From Anaeramoeba flamelloides (taxonomy: Eukaryota; Metamonada; Anaeramoebidae), in contig JANTQA010000023.1 of assembly GCA_027625915.1 (NCBI GenBank), positions 16,368,001-16,432,000 of the forward strand: 64,000 nt of DNA, in the 5' to 3' direction. Below the pieces are notes generated by a model. The model saw nothing but the letters and a program-made list of their open reading frames with translations. It made no database searches and was not told where the DNA came from. Position 1 is the first letter of the stretch. Each line of letters begins with the position of its first letter. Of this stretch, positions 48,381-60,330 are shown in pieces. The position numbers and the translations under genes were made by a program.

Positions 48381-49244
48381 TTAAAAGATAATAACCAATA
48401 GTTTTGAAACCAAGATTTTTTTTATTGAATTTTGTTATTGTTAGTAAAAATTTGAATAATATATTTTATAAAATTTGAATTTTTCAATCTAAATTAATAT
48501 AGATCTTGTAAAATAATTTTTGATATATGGTTACCAAATCAATAAAATGGTTTATTTTATGTTTAGATTTTAAAAAGTCAAAATTTAAAAAATAGTAAAA
48601 ATTAAAAAAAAATCAATTATCAATCTGACTTAAACTATTGGCCAAAATTGTTTAAATTTGAAAAAAAATCTTGTTGAAAAAATTTCAAAATTTTACAATG
48701 AAAAAAAATATTATTTTTTTTTCAAATTTAATTATTATTTTTATTTATTTTTAAAACTTTTTAGAATCAAATATATATATTACCATTGGATTGTAATCAA
48801 TAGATTAAACAATTTTTCTATGTGATTTCAAAATATCTTTTGGAATGGATAACTTATTAAATGTAGCATTTTAGGCAATACTGGCGTGCAAAGACCCCAA
48901 AAAATTCCCATAAAGTTTGATTCGTTTTAATCATTAAAAATACAAAGTTTTTAATGTCTAGACAAACTTTTCAATTTAAAAAAAATAAAAAAATTTATTT
49001 TGACAAAATTATAAAAAAATAGTAAAATCACTAAAATCAAAAAAAATTTACAATGTTGAAAATTTTTTTTCAAGTTATTTTTTTTATTTTAGGTAACTAT
49101 ACAATTTTTAATTATAAAATTTTCTTACTAAGATAATTTTTATCAATTCTATATCTTATAATCCTTTAAAAACAATTCAAATTAAAATTTTTACCTTTCT
49201 TGGCAATTAGGTTATTTTGGGTTCTCAGGGATATATATATATAT
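48381..49244 (+). repeat. 0.85 kb dispersed repeat, copy 2
   Basis: Direct, diverged partner of 27511-28352. The similarity runs through to GGGATATATATATATA and then stops. Nothing inside reads as a gene. Confidence 0.65.
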
Positions 49245-49384
49245 AAATACAAATATAGTCCTTTGTATATCTGAATACTAATTATTAAAAATTATTAATA
49301 TTTCACTTTTAAATTATTATAAACAAACACAAATTTGATTTATCAAAATATTTAAAAAAAAAAATAAAACCAAAACACAAACAA

Positions 49385-49830
49385 AAAGTGAGTCACAATA
49401 TATGAAATGAGTATTAAGAATTTTTTATTACTGAACTTTCAATTAAAAAACATAAATAAGATTCTTTTTTGTAACAAAAATATTCATTTTAAAAGACATA
49501 TTATAATTCTCAATTTTCTTAGAGTTTATTGGCTTTTTCAAAGATCTTTTTTTTGAATTTGACTTTTGAAAAAAAAAGAAAAAAAGAAATCAAAAATGAA
49601 AAAAAAAAAGAAAAAGAAAAAAAAAAACAAAAGAAAAACAAAAATTTGAAACAATTAGAAAAACAAAAATTTTAAAAAGAAAAAAAAAAAAAATTGACAA
49701 AATTAGAAAAAATGATTTTTATCTGAAAAGTTGAAAATTTATTTTTGATAAGAATATTTTGGTAAAATCAAGCAAAATCACTTCCAAGTAACATTATAAA
49801 GTGAGAGAACATTTTTGAAAAAATAGTTTA
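49385..49830 (-). repeat. dispersed repeat, inverted partner of 13052-13512
   Basis: Read on the minus strand it follows the copy in the BEACH intron: CTCACTTTATAATGTTA, then ATTCTTATCA, a pyrimidine-rich centre (here a purine-rich tract on the plus strand at 49560-49700), then TGAAAGTTCAGTAATAAAAA and ATTGTGACTCAC. TA abuts the outer end near 49830. Confidence 0.6.
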
Positions 49831-49941
49831 TATTTATTATTAAATAATAAATATAAATATTAAATTAGAATATAATACATTCTGAAAAATGGGAAAATGG
49901 CTTGATGTGGATAAAAGATGCATATCAACATAAAAAAGTTT

Positions 49942-49979
<38 letters not shown>

Positions 49980-50038
49980 CCTATCTGCAAATTAATTCAA
50001 AGCCAATATTTTGATTTTAAAAAAAAATTGATTGAGGG

Positions 50039-53000
50039 TTAATTTAAACGAAATTGTTCTTTAATTTTTCTTAATTCAAGATTTAAATTCGAGTGTTTAT
50101 TTAATTGATAATATTCCTTTGCATCAGATAATTCTTCAACAACTAATACTGGGTCGTCGTCCGCCGTTAATTCAATCTTATCGGTGTATAGATATTTAAT
50201 CAAAATCTCAAGGCTTTCAATAGTTTTACTAGAAAAATCCTTGACAAATTTAGATTCCTCTGTTACATTTTTAAACATTTCTCTAAATAAGCCGGATCTG
50301 GCGAGCAAAATAAATTTATGAACAGGGATTTCTTCAAATGCATCTTCATCATCATCATCTTCGTCGTCGTCGTCGTCGTCATCATCATCCATTGGCACCA
50401 GTATTTTAAAGTCTTTGGAATCTTCGTCTTTATATAATTTAAGAAAATCATTTTTTATCGATTTTTTATGAAGATCGATCGTATTTAAATTCTCAAAATA
50501 TTGTTTTAACTTTTCAGTAATTTTCTGGGAAAGAAATTTTTCCTTGTACACCCATTTCATAATATCGAACGTCTCTTCTTTTGTAAAATTTCCTTGAAGA
50601 ATTTTTTTAATGTCATCAAAATTTCTGTCCAATCTATTTTCTAACATAACTCGATGAACTTCAATGCCATGAATGGATTGATCAGTCTCATATTTTTTTT
50701 CAAAAAGATCGGATAAGTCTTGAACTAAAAAATTTGTTTCTAATTTGAAAAAGATGTCCTTATGATAACCAAAATAAATTGACCCAATTCTATTCTCGAC
50801 ATTCGTAGTTAATTTATAAATGTTTTCTCCCACGAGCGAATGATTTGGAAACCATATATTTTGTTGATATGCGTTTCCAAATAAATAAAGATCCTGGTTA
50901 TCTGTTAAAACTATTCCTCTGTCTTCACAGCAAGAAACGGAAACTGGATTTTTCCCTTTGAAAAATTCAATGACCTTAAAGGTGTTGCTATTGTGTGGAC
51001 TTATAGTGCCAGAAAAATACAATATCCCTTCATTTGTTAGTATAAGTGATCCATCATTACTTAAGCCCCAGTCAATGATCGTGCTTGCATCAAATGGCGG
51101 ATTTAATTTGATTGTTTTCCTGATATGATTTGTTATTTGGCCATTACCCAGCTATATATAGATATATATACATACATTTATATTTATATTTAGAGAGATT
51201 GATTTTTTTTTAAACAAAGAAGATTTGAAACAATGGAAATTAATAAGAGCGAAAATTTTGGGAATTTAACAAAGAATAAGAATTAAAAAAAGAAATTTTT
51301 GATTTTTCCATATTTTTCCGAGTTTAATTTTCTTTAATTTGGGAAAAGAGTTACAAAAGTAAAAAGACCAAGTGGTTACTTACTAATACTGAGATGCTGA
51401 AACACACAAATATGGGTAACCTAAAAAAAAAAAAAGTAAAAGTAAAACATATCAAATGAAATTCACCATTTGATGCAAGCTCGATTAAAAAGAAAAAAAA
51501 GAATTAGAACACTAAAATAACTAATTACTGCCAATTGATCATTCATTTCTTACATATCAAACTCAACTAAATTAACAAAAAGTATCGTGACTCTGTTTTT
51601 GGGTGTTTTTAATTAAATAATAGCAATAACCATTTTCGCAAGAAGATGCTGATTTCAAATTGGGTATATTCTGGTAAAAATAATCATTTAGGCCAGGTTT
51701 TAATACAAATTGATGCATTGAAAGCAAAAAAAGAATTTAAGACAAAATTCAAGAACAAATTCAAACAAAAAGGAACTAAACTTTGTTTCAGTCAAGGGGT
51801 TATCCAAAAAAAAAAGCATTTTTTTCAAATATTCATTATTTTTTATAAATGACATTTAAAGATTAAATAAAGAAATAAGTAGAATAATAAACATTAAAAG
51901 AATAGTTGATACCCCCCCATGAAATAAAACTAATAAATCAATAGATTTTCTTAAAAATAGAAAAACTAAAATTATTAGGGAAAGCCTCTTATTGAGAAAA
52001 ACAACAAGGTTCATTTTGATATCCTATTGAGGATCAAATAGAATTCCAATAGAAATTAAATTTGGAATCACAACAATCATTTTCACTGTTTAAGTAACAT
52101 TTGAATAACACCTTTTTACCAAGTGACTATCAATTTTGCAATAAAAAAAAAAAATTGCAAATGAATTAGGTGCCAAAAAAAAAAAAGAAAAAGTAAAAAT
52201 GTTCAAATGTGTGAAAAAAAGATTTCAATTTTGAAATTTCCGAAATAAATTTTTTCTTCTAATATCAGTACAAACCCTTTAAATACATGTAATTCACTCC
52301 ATATAACTACCCCCTTTGGCTGGAAAATGATTTATTTTAAAAATGGAAAATTCATAATTTTATTATAAAAGTTTAAGGAATATTTTTGATAAATTTGAAA
52401 CAAAAAGAAAAAAATTAAATTGCGTTCGAGGGACAAGAAATTTTAACAAAAAGTTTGTTTTAATCTGATAAAAAATCATTTAAAATTAAAACAAAAAATG
52501 TATTATTTTTATACACATAGCTTTTGTGAATGAAGTAAAATTGTATTTGTTTCAAAAATTTTTTTGAAGAGACGAAAAAGTTTTCATAAAGTTGAAGTTG
52601 TATCTTTCTAGTTTGGTTTCTTAAACTCTTTTCTGGGTTGAAATTTCAAACAACAAAAAAAATGTAAATTGAGATCATGAATTTGTTTTTTTGAATTGGT
52701 AATTTTTAAGTTGAAAAAAAATGAAATATTGAAAAAATCATTTGAAAAAGAGAAAATTTTGTTTCCTTACGAGATACAATGCTATTCGAATCTCAGGTGT
52801 GTTGTTGGTAACGAACATTTTTTGCGATGATATGAACAATTGCCGATTGGCAACCTTCTCTCAAAAATGGAGATTGTTTTTTTTTTTTCGATTTTTGACC
52901 AAGTGATTCCTTATAAACCCTTTTTAAATTTCAATTTTTTTTCTTTTTCTCTATTCGATTTTTTGCTTTTTCTTTTTTAAACCTGTAAAAATTTGTGTGT

Positions 53001-53786
53001 GTGCCTTTCCCATTGAAGTAATCGAGAAATCTATGATTTTACGCTTAAATATGACTTTTGAGGAAATTTAAGTAAACGGACATCTAGAGTGTATTTTACA
53101 TCTTCTTCATTAATAATAAAAAAAAAAGAAATTTTTTCTCATTTCAAAAATAACAAAAACGAAGAAAAAAAAAATTAAAAGTTGTTTTTCCTTACTTGCC
53201 CCGTTTTGTTGTCTCCTCTCCCTAAGAAAGTACCGTCTGTTTGGATCATAAAGATATGCCAAGAATATCCACCCATTATTGTCTCAATATTCTTTTCAAT
53301 TAATTCAGGTTTTTCCACATTATTTCCATCTCTTACGTGCCCCCAAAAATAAAGATCTCCATTTTGTGAACGTGCATAAGTAGTGATTTGACAGCTTAAA
53401 ATTTCAATGATGTTTTTGTCTCTCAATTCTACAACTTCGTAAGGATCTGTTGCTTTTATTGACTGCGAGCCAGTGCCTAATTGCCCAAAGCCATTGTTGT
53501 CACCATAAGTATAAACACGCTGGTCTTGAGTAAGAAAAGCCATATGTCCCCAACTGCCCAAAGAGATTTGGGTTATTGGTGAATCTAATTTTAGTTTTGC
53601 TTTTTTCTTATTGTATTTCACTGAAACAGTGCCATTTTCATGTAAAGCAGCTGAAAATAGCCTGTTACTTTCAAAATTTAATAAATTTTCATTTGCAAAG
53701 TTCTCTGGTTTTAATGGTTTCTCTAACACCTTTTTGTTTGTTCCAATATAGGAGTTGTTATTTATTCCATAAACAAGATAATTCAT
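50039..53786 (-). CDS. RCC1-BTB protein (2 exons)
   Basis: Exon 1 (53786-53196) begins at ATG with MNYLVYGINNNSYIG and ends CAA|GTAAGG. Exon 2 (51151-50039) follows an ATATAG acceptor and restores the RCC1 motif TGQ|LGNG. The product is 567 residues. RCC1-type repeats occupy about 1-330 (SLGSWGHMAFLTQDQRVYTYGDNNGFGQLG). Two BTB domains follow. The first, at about 358-420, is short (IHGIEVHRVMLENRL..ETFDIMKWVYKEKF). The second, at about 443-550, is interrupted between its first strand (FKILVPM) and IPVHKFILLARS by an Asp/Glu run of about 20 residues. BTB domains of this class dimerise and can bring substrates to Cul3; the RCC1 propeller would be the partner-binding part. The 2.0 kb intron carries a mobile element. 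The ATG is the only one upstream of the repeats that makes sense; 20 in-frame codons before it lack an ATG. Confidence 0.85.
51779..52334 (+). mobile_element. TA-flanked element, internally deleted copy
   Basis: In the RCC1-BTB intron. It starts AAACTTTGTTTCAGTCAAGG after TA and ends CCCCTTTGGCTGGAAAATGATT before TA. It is close to the copy at 44632-45163 over the whole length, including GATACCC, CAATAGATT, GAGAAAAAC, AATTCCAATAGAAAT and CATGTAATTCAC. Confidence 0.7.
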
Positions 53787-54412
53787 TTCAATCAAAAAAT
53801 GAGAAAAAATGGGTAATATAAACGTTTTTTTTCCACCAAAAATCAACTTGATGTTTTTTAAAACATGTGAGTGTTTTGGCCAATCATTATTAACAGTAAA
53901 ACAAGAATTGGGTTTTGTTATAAATGAACATGGAGTTAGTTAAAATAAGAAAATTTTTTAATAGTTTTAAACTTTTTTGGAAAAATATTTTTGGTAAAAT
54001 GAAAAAATCGAAAAGAAAAAAAGAGAGTTGAAGAGAGGTCTTATGATACCAATACTCTAAAATAACAGATCAAAATTGTAAAATACTCTATTTACAATAT
54101 TCTCTACTTACAAAATTTTGGAGAGGCCAAATGTCAAAAAATTCTAATCGACTGAGAAACCCTTAAAAGAAATTTTTTTTTGTGAGTTCTATTTTTTTTT
54201 CCATTTTTTCTGAAAATGAAAACATTTAAATTCATTTTATTTCACATATTAAAAAAAGTTTTTACCTTGTTTATTACCATTTCTGTCATTATTACAACAT
54301 AATAAAAGTCTTTCTTTCGAGAAATAATGATGAATATATATTTTTTTTCTATACTGAGATAATTCTTTTGGTTGAAGGACTAATCTCTATCAAATTTTTT
54401 TACCTAAATTTA

Positions 54413-54722
54413 AGGATTATCTCAAATAACGCCCCCACGAGGGGTGTATGAGTCAAAAATTACTGAAATAAGCGCCTTTTTCTTCTAAGACAAGTTTTAT
54501 CTCTGTTCCAATAAAAACCTCTAAAAAAAGCGAGTTAGAACCAAAAGGAAAGGGCTTTGGTTTTCACTACCAATTTACTATTAAGAATCTGATCAGGTAG
54601 ATTTTCCAATTCCTAAAAAATTGAAATTTAATAGTTCTTCTGTATCTAAAGAGAAAAGGCGCTTATTTCAGTAATTTTTTGACCCATACACCCCTCTTGG
54701 AGGCGTTATTTGAGATAATCCT
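54413..54722. mobile_element. MITE with 70-base terminal inverted repeats
   Basis: The ends are inverted copies: AGGATTATCTCAAATAACGC at the left and GCGTTATTTGAGATAATCCT at the right, continuing inward for about 70 bases (to the AGCGCC words) with only a few mismatches. TA is present on both sides (or TTAA, if read as a piggyBac-like target). The 170-base centre has no ORF. It is one of the least A/T-rich patches of the non-coding DNA, and its arms are well preserved, so it is probably a fairly recent insertion. It lies 620 bases upstream of the RCC1-BTB start codon. Confidence 0.85.
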
Positions 54723-54724
54723 TA

Positions 54725-57700
54725 ATTGTGATTGAGAAAAATTTTTGCAAATTAATTTGATTTGAAAAACCATGTTTATTTTCAATATTCAACATATTTC
54801 TTGAAAGGGAATCCTTATTTAGAAATTGGTCAAAAAAAAAAAATAATAGAGACTATTCCCTTAAGTAAAAAAATTTAATTTAGTCGAATTATTGAAAAAT
54901 AATTGTATTTTTTAAGAAGGATGGTTATAACTACTATACAAGTGACAATATGGATTGTTGTTTAAAAAGAGAGTTTTTACAATTTTAGAGATAAATAAAG
55001 ATTTCTATGCAATTATCCAAAATTTTGGGCAAAAGTAAACCAAACCTCAGTTTTTATTTTTTAAATTCAAAGGTATTTTCAATATAAAATCAGTTGGCAA
55101 ACCCCAATACTTTTTGGGTGAAATGATTTTTTTTTAGATTTCAAGTATTGATATTTACCAAGCGATTTTTTGTTTAAAATTATTAATAGTCTATTAATAT
55201 GATCAGATAGTATATTTACTATATCTAAATTTCCGGTAATTATATGGGAATCTTTATTTATCTAAGAAAAAGTATAAAAACTCTATTTTTTACAACGTAC
55301 ATATTTCCAATTGTACAGGAAATAAAAAATTGAAATTTTATATGATTTTAAATGCTTTATTGCAAAGCTGAATGTAAAATTTGATCCATTTGTGTTGCAA
55401 AAAATGGTATTAAAGTCATTAAAAAATTATGCTTTGAAATTTGGTTTTTATTCAGAGATGAAATTCGATTTTTCAAATTATAATTTTCTACAAGATATTC
55501 GAGAATTAAGTAATTTTATCCACAAAATTCAAAATCAGTTTTTTTCTTACAAAAATGATTTGAATTGTTATTTTAATTACTGTGGATAAAACCAAATAAC
55601 AAAGTAAAAAAAAATTACCTAAAGTTTAAACAAAAATTAATAACGTAAAAAAATCAAAATTAAGTTATTAGTGTCCCCATATATTTCTCTTTAATCAAAA
55701 TTTGTTGCAATTGGATACTAATGATATTAGTGTGCTATGATCCAAATAGTTTCTGCGACTCTAAAAAATCTATTATAAATCTTATTGTATAATAAATTTT
55801 TACATTTTTTACTAATGATCACTATTCAAAATTTCTATTTTGAAATGTTTTTTTTTAATTCATTTTACAAATCTAAAAGAAAGGAACTGAAGGTAAAAGT
55901 TTTCCGGTATTTAATAATTCATCTTTAGAACTTCCCAAAGTAACTATTTTTTATTTTTTATTTTTTTTTAAGAACTACTCAATATTCATCAATATAAAAA
56001 CCCAAAGATTGATTAATTTTGTTTCCTTTTTTTATAAAGTTAATTGTAACATCAATATATTTACAATATTTCAAAAATAATTTGTAAGAAAAATCTATTG
56101 GTTAATTATTTAATTTTATGAAAAAAATTGAATTTTTTAGCAATACATCTAGATTTATAAACAAATTTAAAAAAGATATTTTGTAACTTTGGAGTCTGAA
56201 CATTGATAATTCAGTCTTTAAATTTGTGGTGAAATGAAGATTTTTTTCTGAAATTATTGGATTTTTTATCATACAAGGATCATGGTTAATTGATGAGATC
56301 CACAAATATTACTAATTGACTAATTGATTTTTTAGTGGCATTCGTACCATGGTGTACTAATGTGGTTCGGTCCAATAACAACATATTTTGAGTTTGAGTT
56401 CTCCTTGGTTGAGTCTATTCACTTAAGGTACAAAAATTCTGATTCTCATAAAATAATTTATAAAAAAAAAAATTCCAAAAAATATATATCAATTTGAGAT
56501 GATGTTGTACTTAAATTCCTACGAAATTTTGTAATTGGTGGTGGAACTGGTTATTATGCTTCCCAAAATTCAACTTGTTTTTTTTTTTTTCAGGTAAGGT
56601 GTGTTTGAAGATAGGAAAACATTCATATACACATTGTTGTATCATATACAAATGAACAATTGGGGTGAAATCTTGAATTATTCTAAATAGCTCTTAAATA
56701 TTAAATGTTTTTGTTTTCAAAAAATTTCATCAAAACCAAAAAATTGAAAAGATAAAATGTTTTTGTCTTTGATATCCCAAAAAATGATCTTTTACTCATT
56801 TTATTGTCACAAAATTACTTTTTAGTCTTTCAATAGCTTTATCATTCTTTTTTAAATTTTATTTAAAGAATGAATATTACTTGTTTAGTGTTAAACATAC
56901 TATGGACTGGTTTTATATTATTTCGGCCTTCAGTCAATTTTTTGATATTGCATTATATTTTAGTAATGTCGTTAAAATAATGCGTGCAGAAAATTTCAAT
57001 ATGTGCTTCAAAATAAAAAGCTTTTTTTTTTTTTTTTATTATATAGGCTTATACACCAACCAATGAAAGAAACTGACAATAAACTCTAATTAAATATGGT
57101 ATTGATTTCTTAAAGTTCTGTTATTTCAAAAGAAATTCTAAAAATGAAGAATCCAATTACAAAATTTGTCTTAAAAAATAGAGTAAATTTTTATCATGCA
57201 AAAAAAACCAAAAATCTGTAAAATTGAGAAAATTAGAAATAATTTTCAACAAATCACAGAAATAATTTAAATTTTACTGAAAAATATCCAGGGGTTTATT
57301 TTCAAAATTGTTTTGGACTTAGGTATACTATTGAGTAATAAATTGGATGTTGCCTTGGAACAAGAAGAAAAAAAAGACAGATTATATTTTGAAACACAGA
57401 TTATAGTCGTTGTGTTTACATTATTTTGATCACTATAAATAGATAAAAGTTAAAAGTACAGGTTGGATAAACAACTGTATTTGAAAGAAAACGAACAGAA
57501 TATTTATGTACTCTTCTTACCGTATCTGCGAAAACACCAATGTATGTTCATAGAAATTAATTTTTAAGATTTTGATACTAATTCCATTTTGCAACGATAG
57601 ATTTTTAGCCTAATGATAATTAACTTTTGGAAATAATTTTTCCTTTTCACCCAAAAGTCAATTCAAAATAACCAACAAACTTTCTTTATCACATATTTCT

Positions 57701-58593
57701 TTTGCCTAAAAAAAATTAAACTGATTTTGGAAAAAAGTTGCATTTCATTTTCTGTTGTTTTATTTTGAAAAATGGAGTTTGGAAATAAAGTGGTTGAAAT
57801 ATCGTATCTCTTAATCCGTATTTGTTCTTTTTTCTATTCTAGTGTAAAATATTCAATAAATTAAGAATCATAATAAATAGAAAATTTAGAATTAACCACC
57901 TGGATTATCAATAGAAATTTTCGACATTTATTTTTCCAAAATGGGTAAATCCAAATTTTCAGGCAAAATGAAAACATTTTCAAAAAAATAATCAATGAGA
58001 ACCTTTTAAACCAAACTCGAGAATTTCTTGAGGATCATATTATTTATTTAAATTTCAAAAAAAAAAATAAATAACTATTTTTTTTTTCAAAAGGATTATT
58101 TTGAAATTGAATAAATTCAATTCCATTTACTCATTTTTTTTTAGTTTGTTAGAAACCAAACAGATTTTTCACTTAAAAAGTCTACCAATGTTAAATGTTT
58201 GGAGAAAAAACAAATTCTTTAAACAAAATTAAATGTGAAAATCTATGGAGTTAAAAAGCCTGTAAAAACACTTTAAGACAATTCAAAATGATTCACAAGA
58301 TCATATCAGCAGATAAGAAATTTTTCAATTTTCTCAACCAAAATTAGTTCATACCTCTGATGAATAAATTGTTCATAATCAAAATTTATAAAAGTGATAG
58401 ACACCTGGGAGACAAACTAAAGAGTTTTTCCCTCAACAACTTCTAATCTAAAAAAATACAAACCTGAATATATTTGAAGGAAAAACCAAATCATTTTTTT
58501 TCTGTTAAGTCCAAAAACAAAACAAACCAAATTTTTTCTAAAAAAATAAGGTATCAACAAAAAACCCTTCTTTGAAGAACAATAAAAACTTAA
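54725..58593. other. long spacer before the bZIP gene
   Basis: No supported gene. An 87-codon open stretch (about 55327-55589) and another near 56881-57066 have mildly protein-like composition but no family. A less A/T-rich patch near 56340-56420 reads in short protein-like pieces. The final 200 bases before the bZIP ATG lack the long T run seen at other genes. Confidence 0.35.
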
Positions 58594-60330
58594 ATGGAAC
58601 ATTCTATTTTTGGGTTTGATGAACCAAACACTTTAGAAATCTCTCAAAATGGTGTAGAATCAAATTTTTTAATGTGTGATAATGATCAAAATAGCTTTGA
58701 GATTTGTAACGAAGACTCTTTATTCACAAATTCGCCAATTGTTGAATTACAGTTTTCTGTTCCTTATCAACGTTCAAGTCCAATTTCACCAGTGTCTGAA
58801 ACAATTGAAGACTCTCCAATTGAACAAAGCTTAAATGAGTCTAATGTACAAACAGACTTTACCACAAACCAAAACCAAGCCACAGACAAAAACAAAAACA
58901 ATAATAATAACAACAACAAAAACAACAAAACACGAAGATTAACAAGATCTAGTACTAGAAATACGGGATCAGGTACTGTTACTACAACATCTACAGCTCT
59001 GAACAAAAAAATTAAACAAAACAAACATCGAGTAAAAAAAGAGACAAATGACGGAGAAATCAAACGAGAAACAGCTTACAATTCCATCTACGAGTCCACT
59101 AAAAAGATTCAAAAAACACAAAGTGGAAAAATTGTTAAAAAGAAGCAAAATAAAGAAACAAGGATGTCACGTAAAAAAACACAATTGTCAAAAGAAGCTA
59201 TTAAACACCGCCAAGAATTATTAAAAATTGAGAGTGTCTCTCAAGTACGAAAAATGGATAAAGAAGAAAAGCGCCTAAGAAGGCTAGAAAAAAACCGTGT
59301 TAGTGCAAGAAGGACGAGAGAAAGAAAAAAAGCATATTGGGACAATTTGGAAACCAATAACAAGGAACTCAAGCAAGAAAATGAAGATTTAAAAAATCAA
59401 ATTTCTCAAAAAGAACAAGAAATCAGTAGTGTCAGCAAACGCTTTGAAATCTTAGAAAAGCAAATGAAGCAACAACAAGAACAAATACAGCAACTTTTAC
59501 AAAAACAACATCAGCAGCAGCAATTCCAATTCCTGCTACATCAGGATTCACAACAAACACAACAATTAAAAAACCAAGAAGTGAAGAAAGAAGAAGAAAC
59601 AAATAATGAAGACGATTCCTTCCAGTTTGAAAGTTGGCTCAAAGATATGATATCGATCCCAGATAAAAAATTAAATTCATATTTCTCACAAGACCAAAAC
59701 AACACAAGCTTATTAATTGACGACGTTGACGATTATGATGATGAGTCTTTTAACTTTGATCTTGATCACAATTCTGATCAATTCAATAATACTCGAAAAA
59801 GGGGATTTGAAACTTTCGGGATTTCTTTATTTGCACTTTTTGTGTTATTTGGGTTATTTTTAAATTTTGGTGTTTGGCCATTTAATAAAAATTCAAACCA
59901 AAACATTAACCTAAATGATTTGCAAAAAGTTGATCAATTAGCATACACACAATCTAAACATTTGTGCTCTATTGGCAATGAACTAGAAAGCAGATCCCAA
60001 TTAAATTATAATTTTAACAATATGAAAAAACCCACTAAAAATATTAAATTTATAGAGGAAGAAGAAGAAACAAAAATCAACAATTTAATCAAAAAGCATC
60101 TTTTAGAATTCAAAAAAAATTTTGAAAATGATATCCATCAAAAAAATACAGGTACAAATAATAATAACCCAGAATTTGCAGATATTTTGGATCAAAATTT
60201 GAATCATAATTTAAATAATATCGAAAACCCTAACCATAATATGAATCCAAATCAGAAGCACAATCAAAAACAATTAACAAATGATGGTGGTGGTGGTGAC
60301 TATTATTCATTCGATTTTGATGACGATTAA
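58594..60330 (+). CDS. membrane-tethered bZIP transcription factor
   Basis: An intronless ORF of 578 residues. Residues 1-110 are acidic and Ser/Asn-rich, a possible activation region, followed by a basic linker. The bZIP lies at about 222-300. Its basic region is NRVSARRTRERKKAYWDNLE, fitting N-x2-SA-x2-x-R, and heptads are set by Leu251, Leu258, Leu265, Val279 and Leu286. A Gln-rich coil follows. One strong membrane span is at about 405-428 (FGISLFALFVLFGLFLNFGVW), flanked by TRKRG on the N side. The C-terminal 150 residues would be lumenal. This is the ATF6/CREB3/plant bZIP28 layout, where ER stress frees the N-terminal part by proteolysis. An RSQL at about 466-469 fits the site-1 protease RxxL pattern, 38 residues past the span, but may be chance. 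A pathway role is inference. Confidence 0.85.
   Translation: MEHSIFGFDEPNTLEISQNGVESNFLMCDNDQNSFEICNEDSLFTNSPIVELQFSVPYQRSSPISPVSETIEDSPIEQSLNESNVQTDFTTNQNQATDKNKNNNNNNNKNNKTRRLTRSSTRNTGSGTVTTTSTALNKKIKQNKHRVKKETNDGEIKRETAYNSIYESTKKIQKTQSGKIVKKKQNKETRMSRKKTQLSKEAIKHRQELLKIESVSQVRKMDKEEKRLRRLEKNRVSARRTRERKKAYWDNLETNNKELKQENEDLKNQISQKEQEISSVSKRFEILEKQMKQQQEQIQQLLQKQHQQQQFQFLLHQDSQQTQQLKNQEVKKEEETNNEDDSFQFESWLKDMISIPDKKLNSYFSQDQNNTSLLIDDVDDYDDESFNFDLDHNSDQFNNTRKRGFETFGISLFALFVLFGLFLNFGVWPFNKNSNQNINLNDLQKVDQLAYTQSKHLCSIGNELESRSQLNYNFNNMKKPTKNIKFIEEEEETKINNLIKKHLLEFKKNFENDIHQKNTGTNNNNPEFADILDQNLNHNLNNIENPNHNMNPNQKHNQKQLTNDGGGGDYYSFDFDDD

Noticed and set aside
51646-51852. 68-residue ORF in the RCC1-BTB intron
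   Set aside because: It runs into the TA-flanked element and is not shared with the other copies of that element.
55327-55589. 87-codon open frame with mildly protein-like content
   Set aside because: The only ATG is internal, no homology could be recognised, and there are no splice signals.
58767-59063. 98-residue antisense ORF
   Set aside because: It is a shadow of the Asn/Thr-rich part of the bZIP gene.
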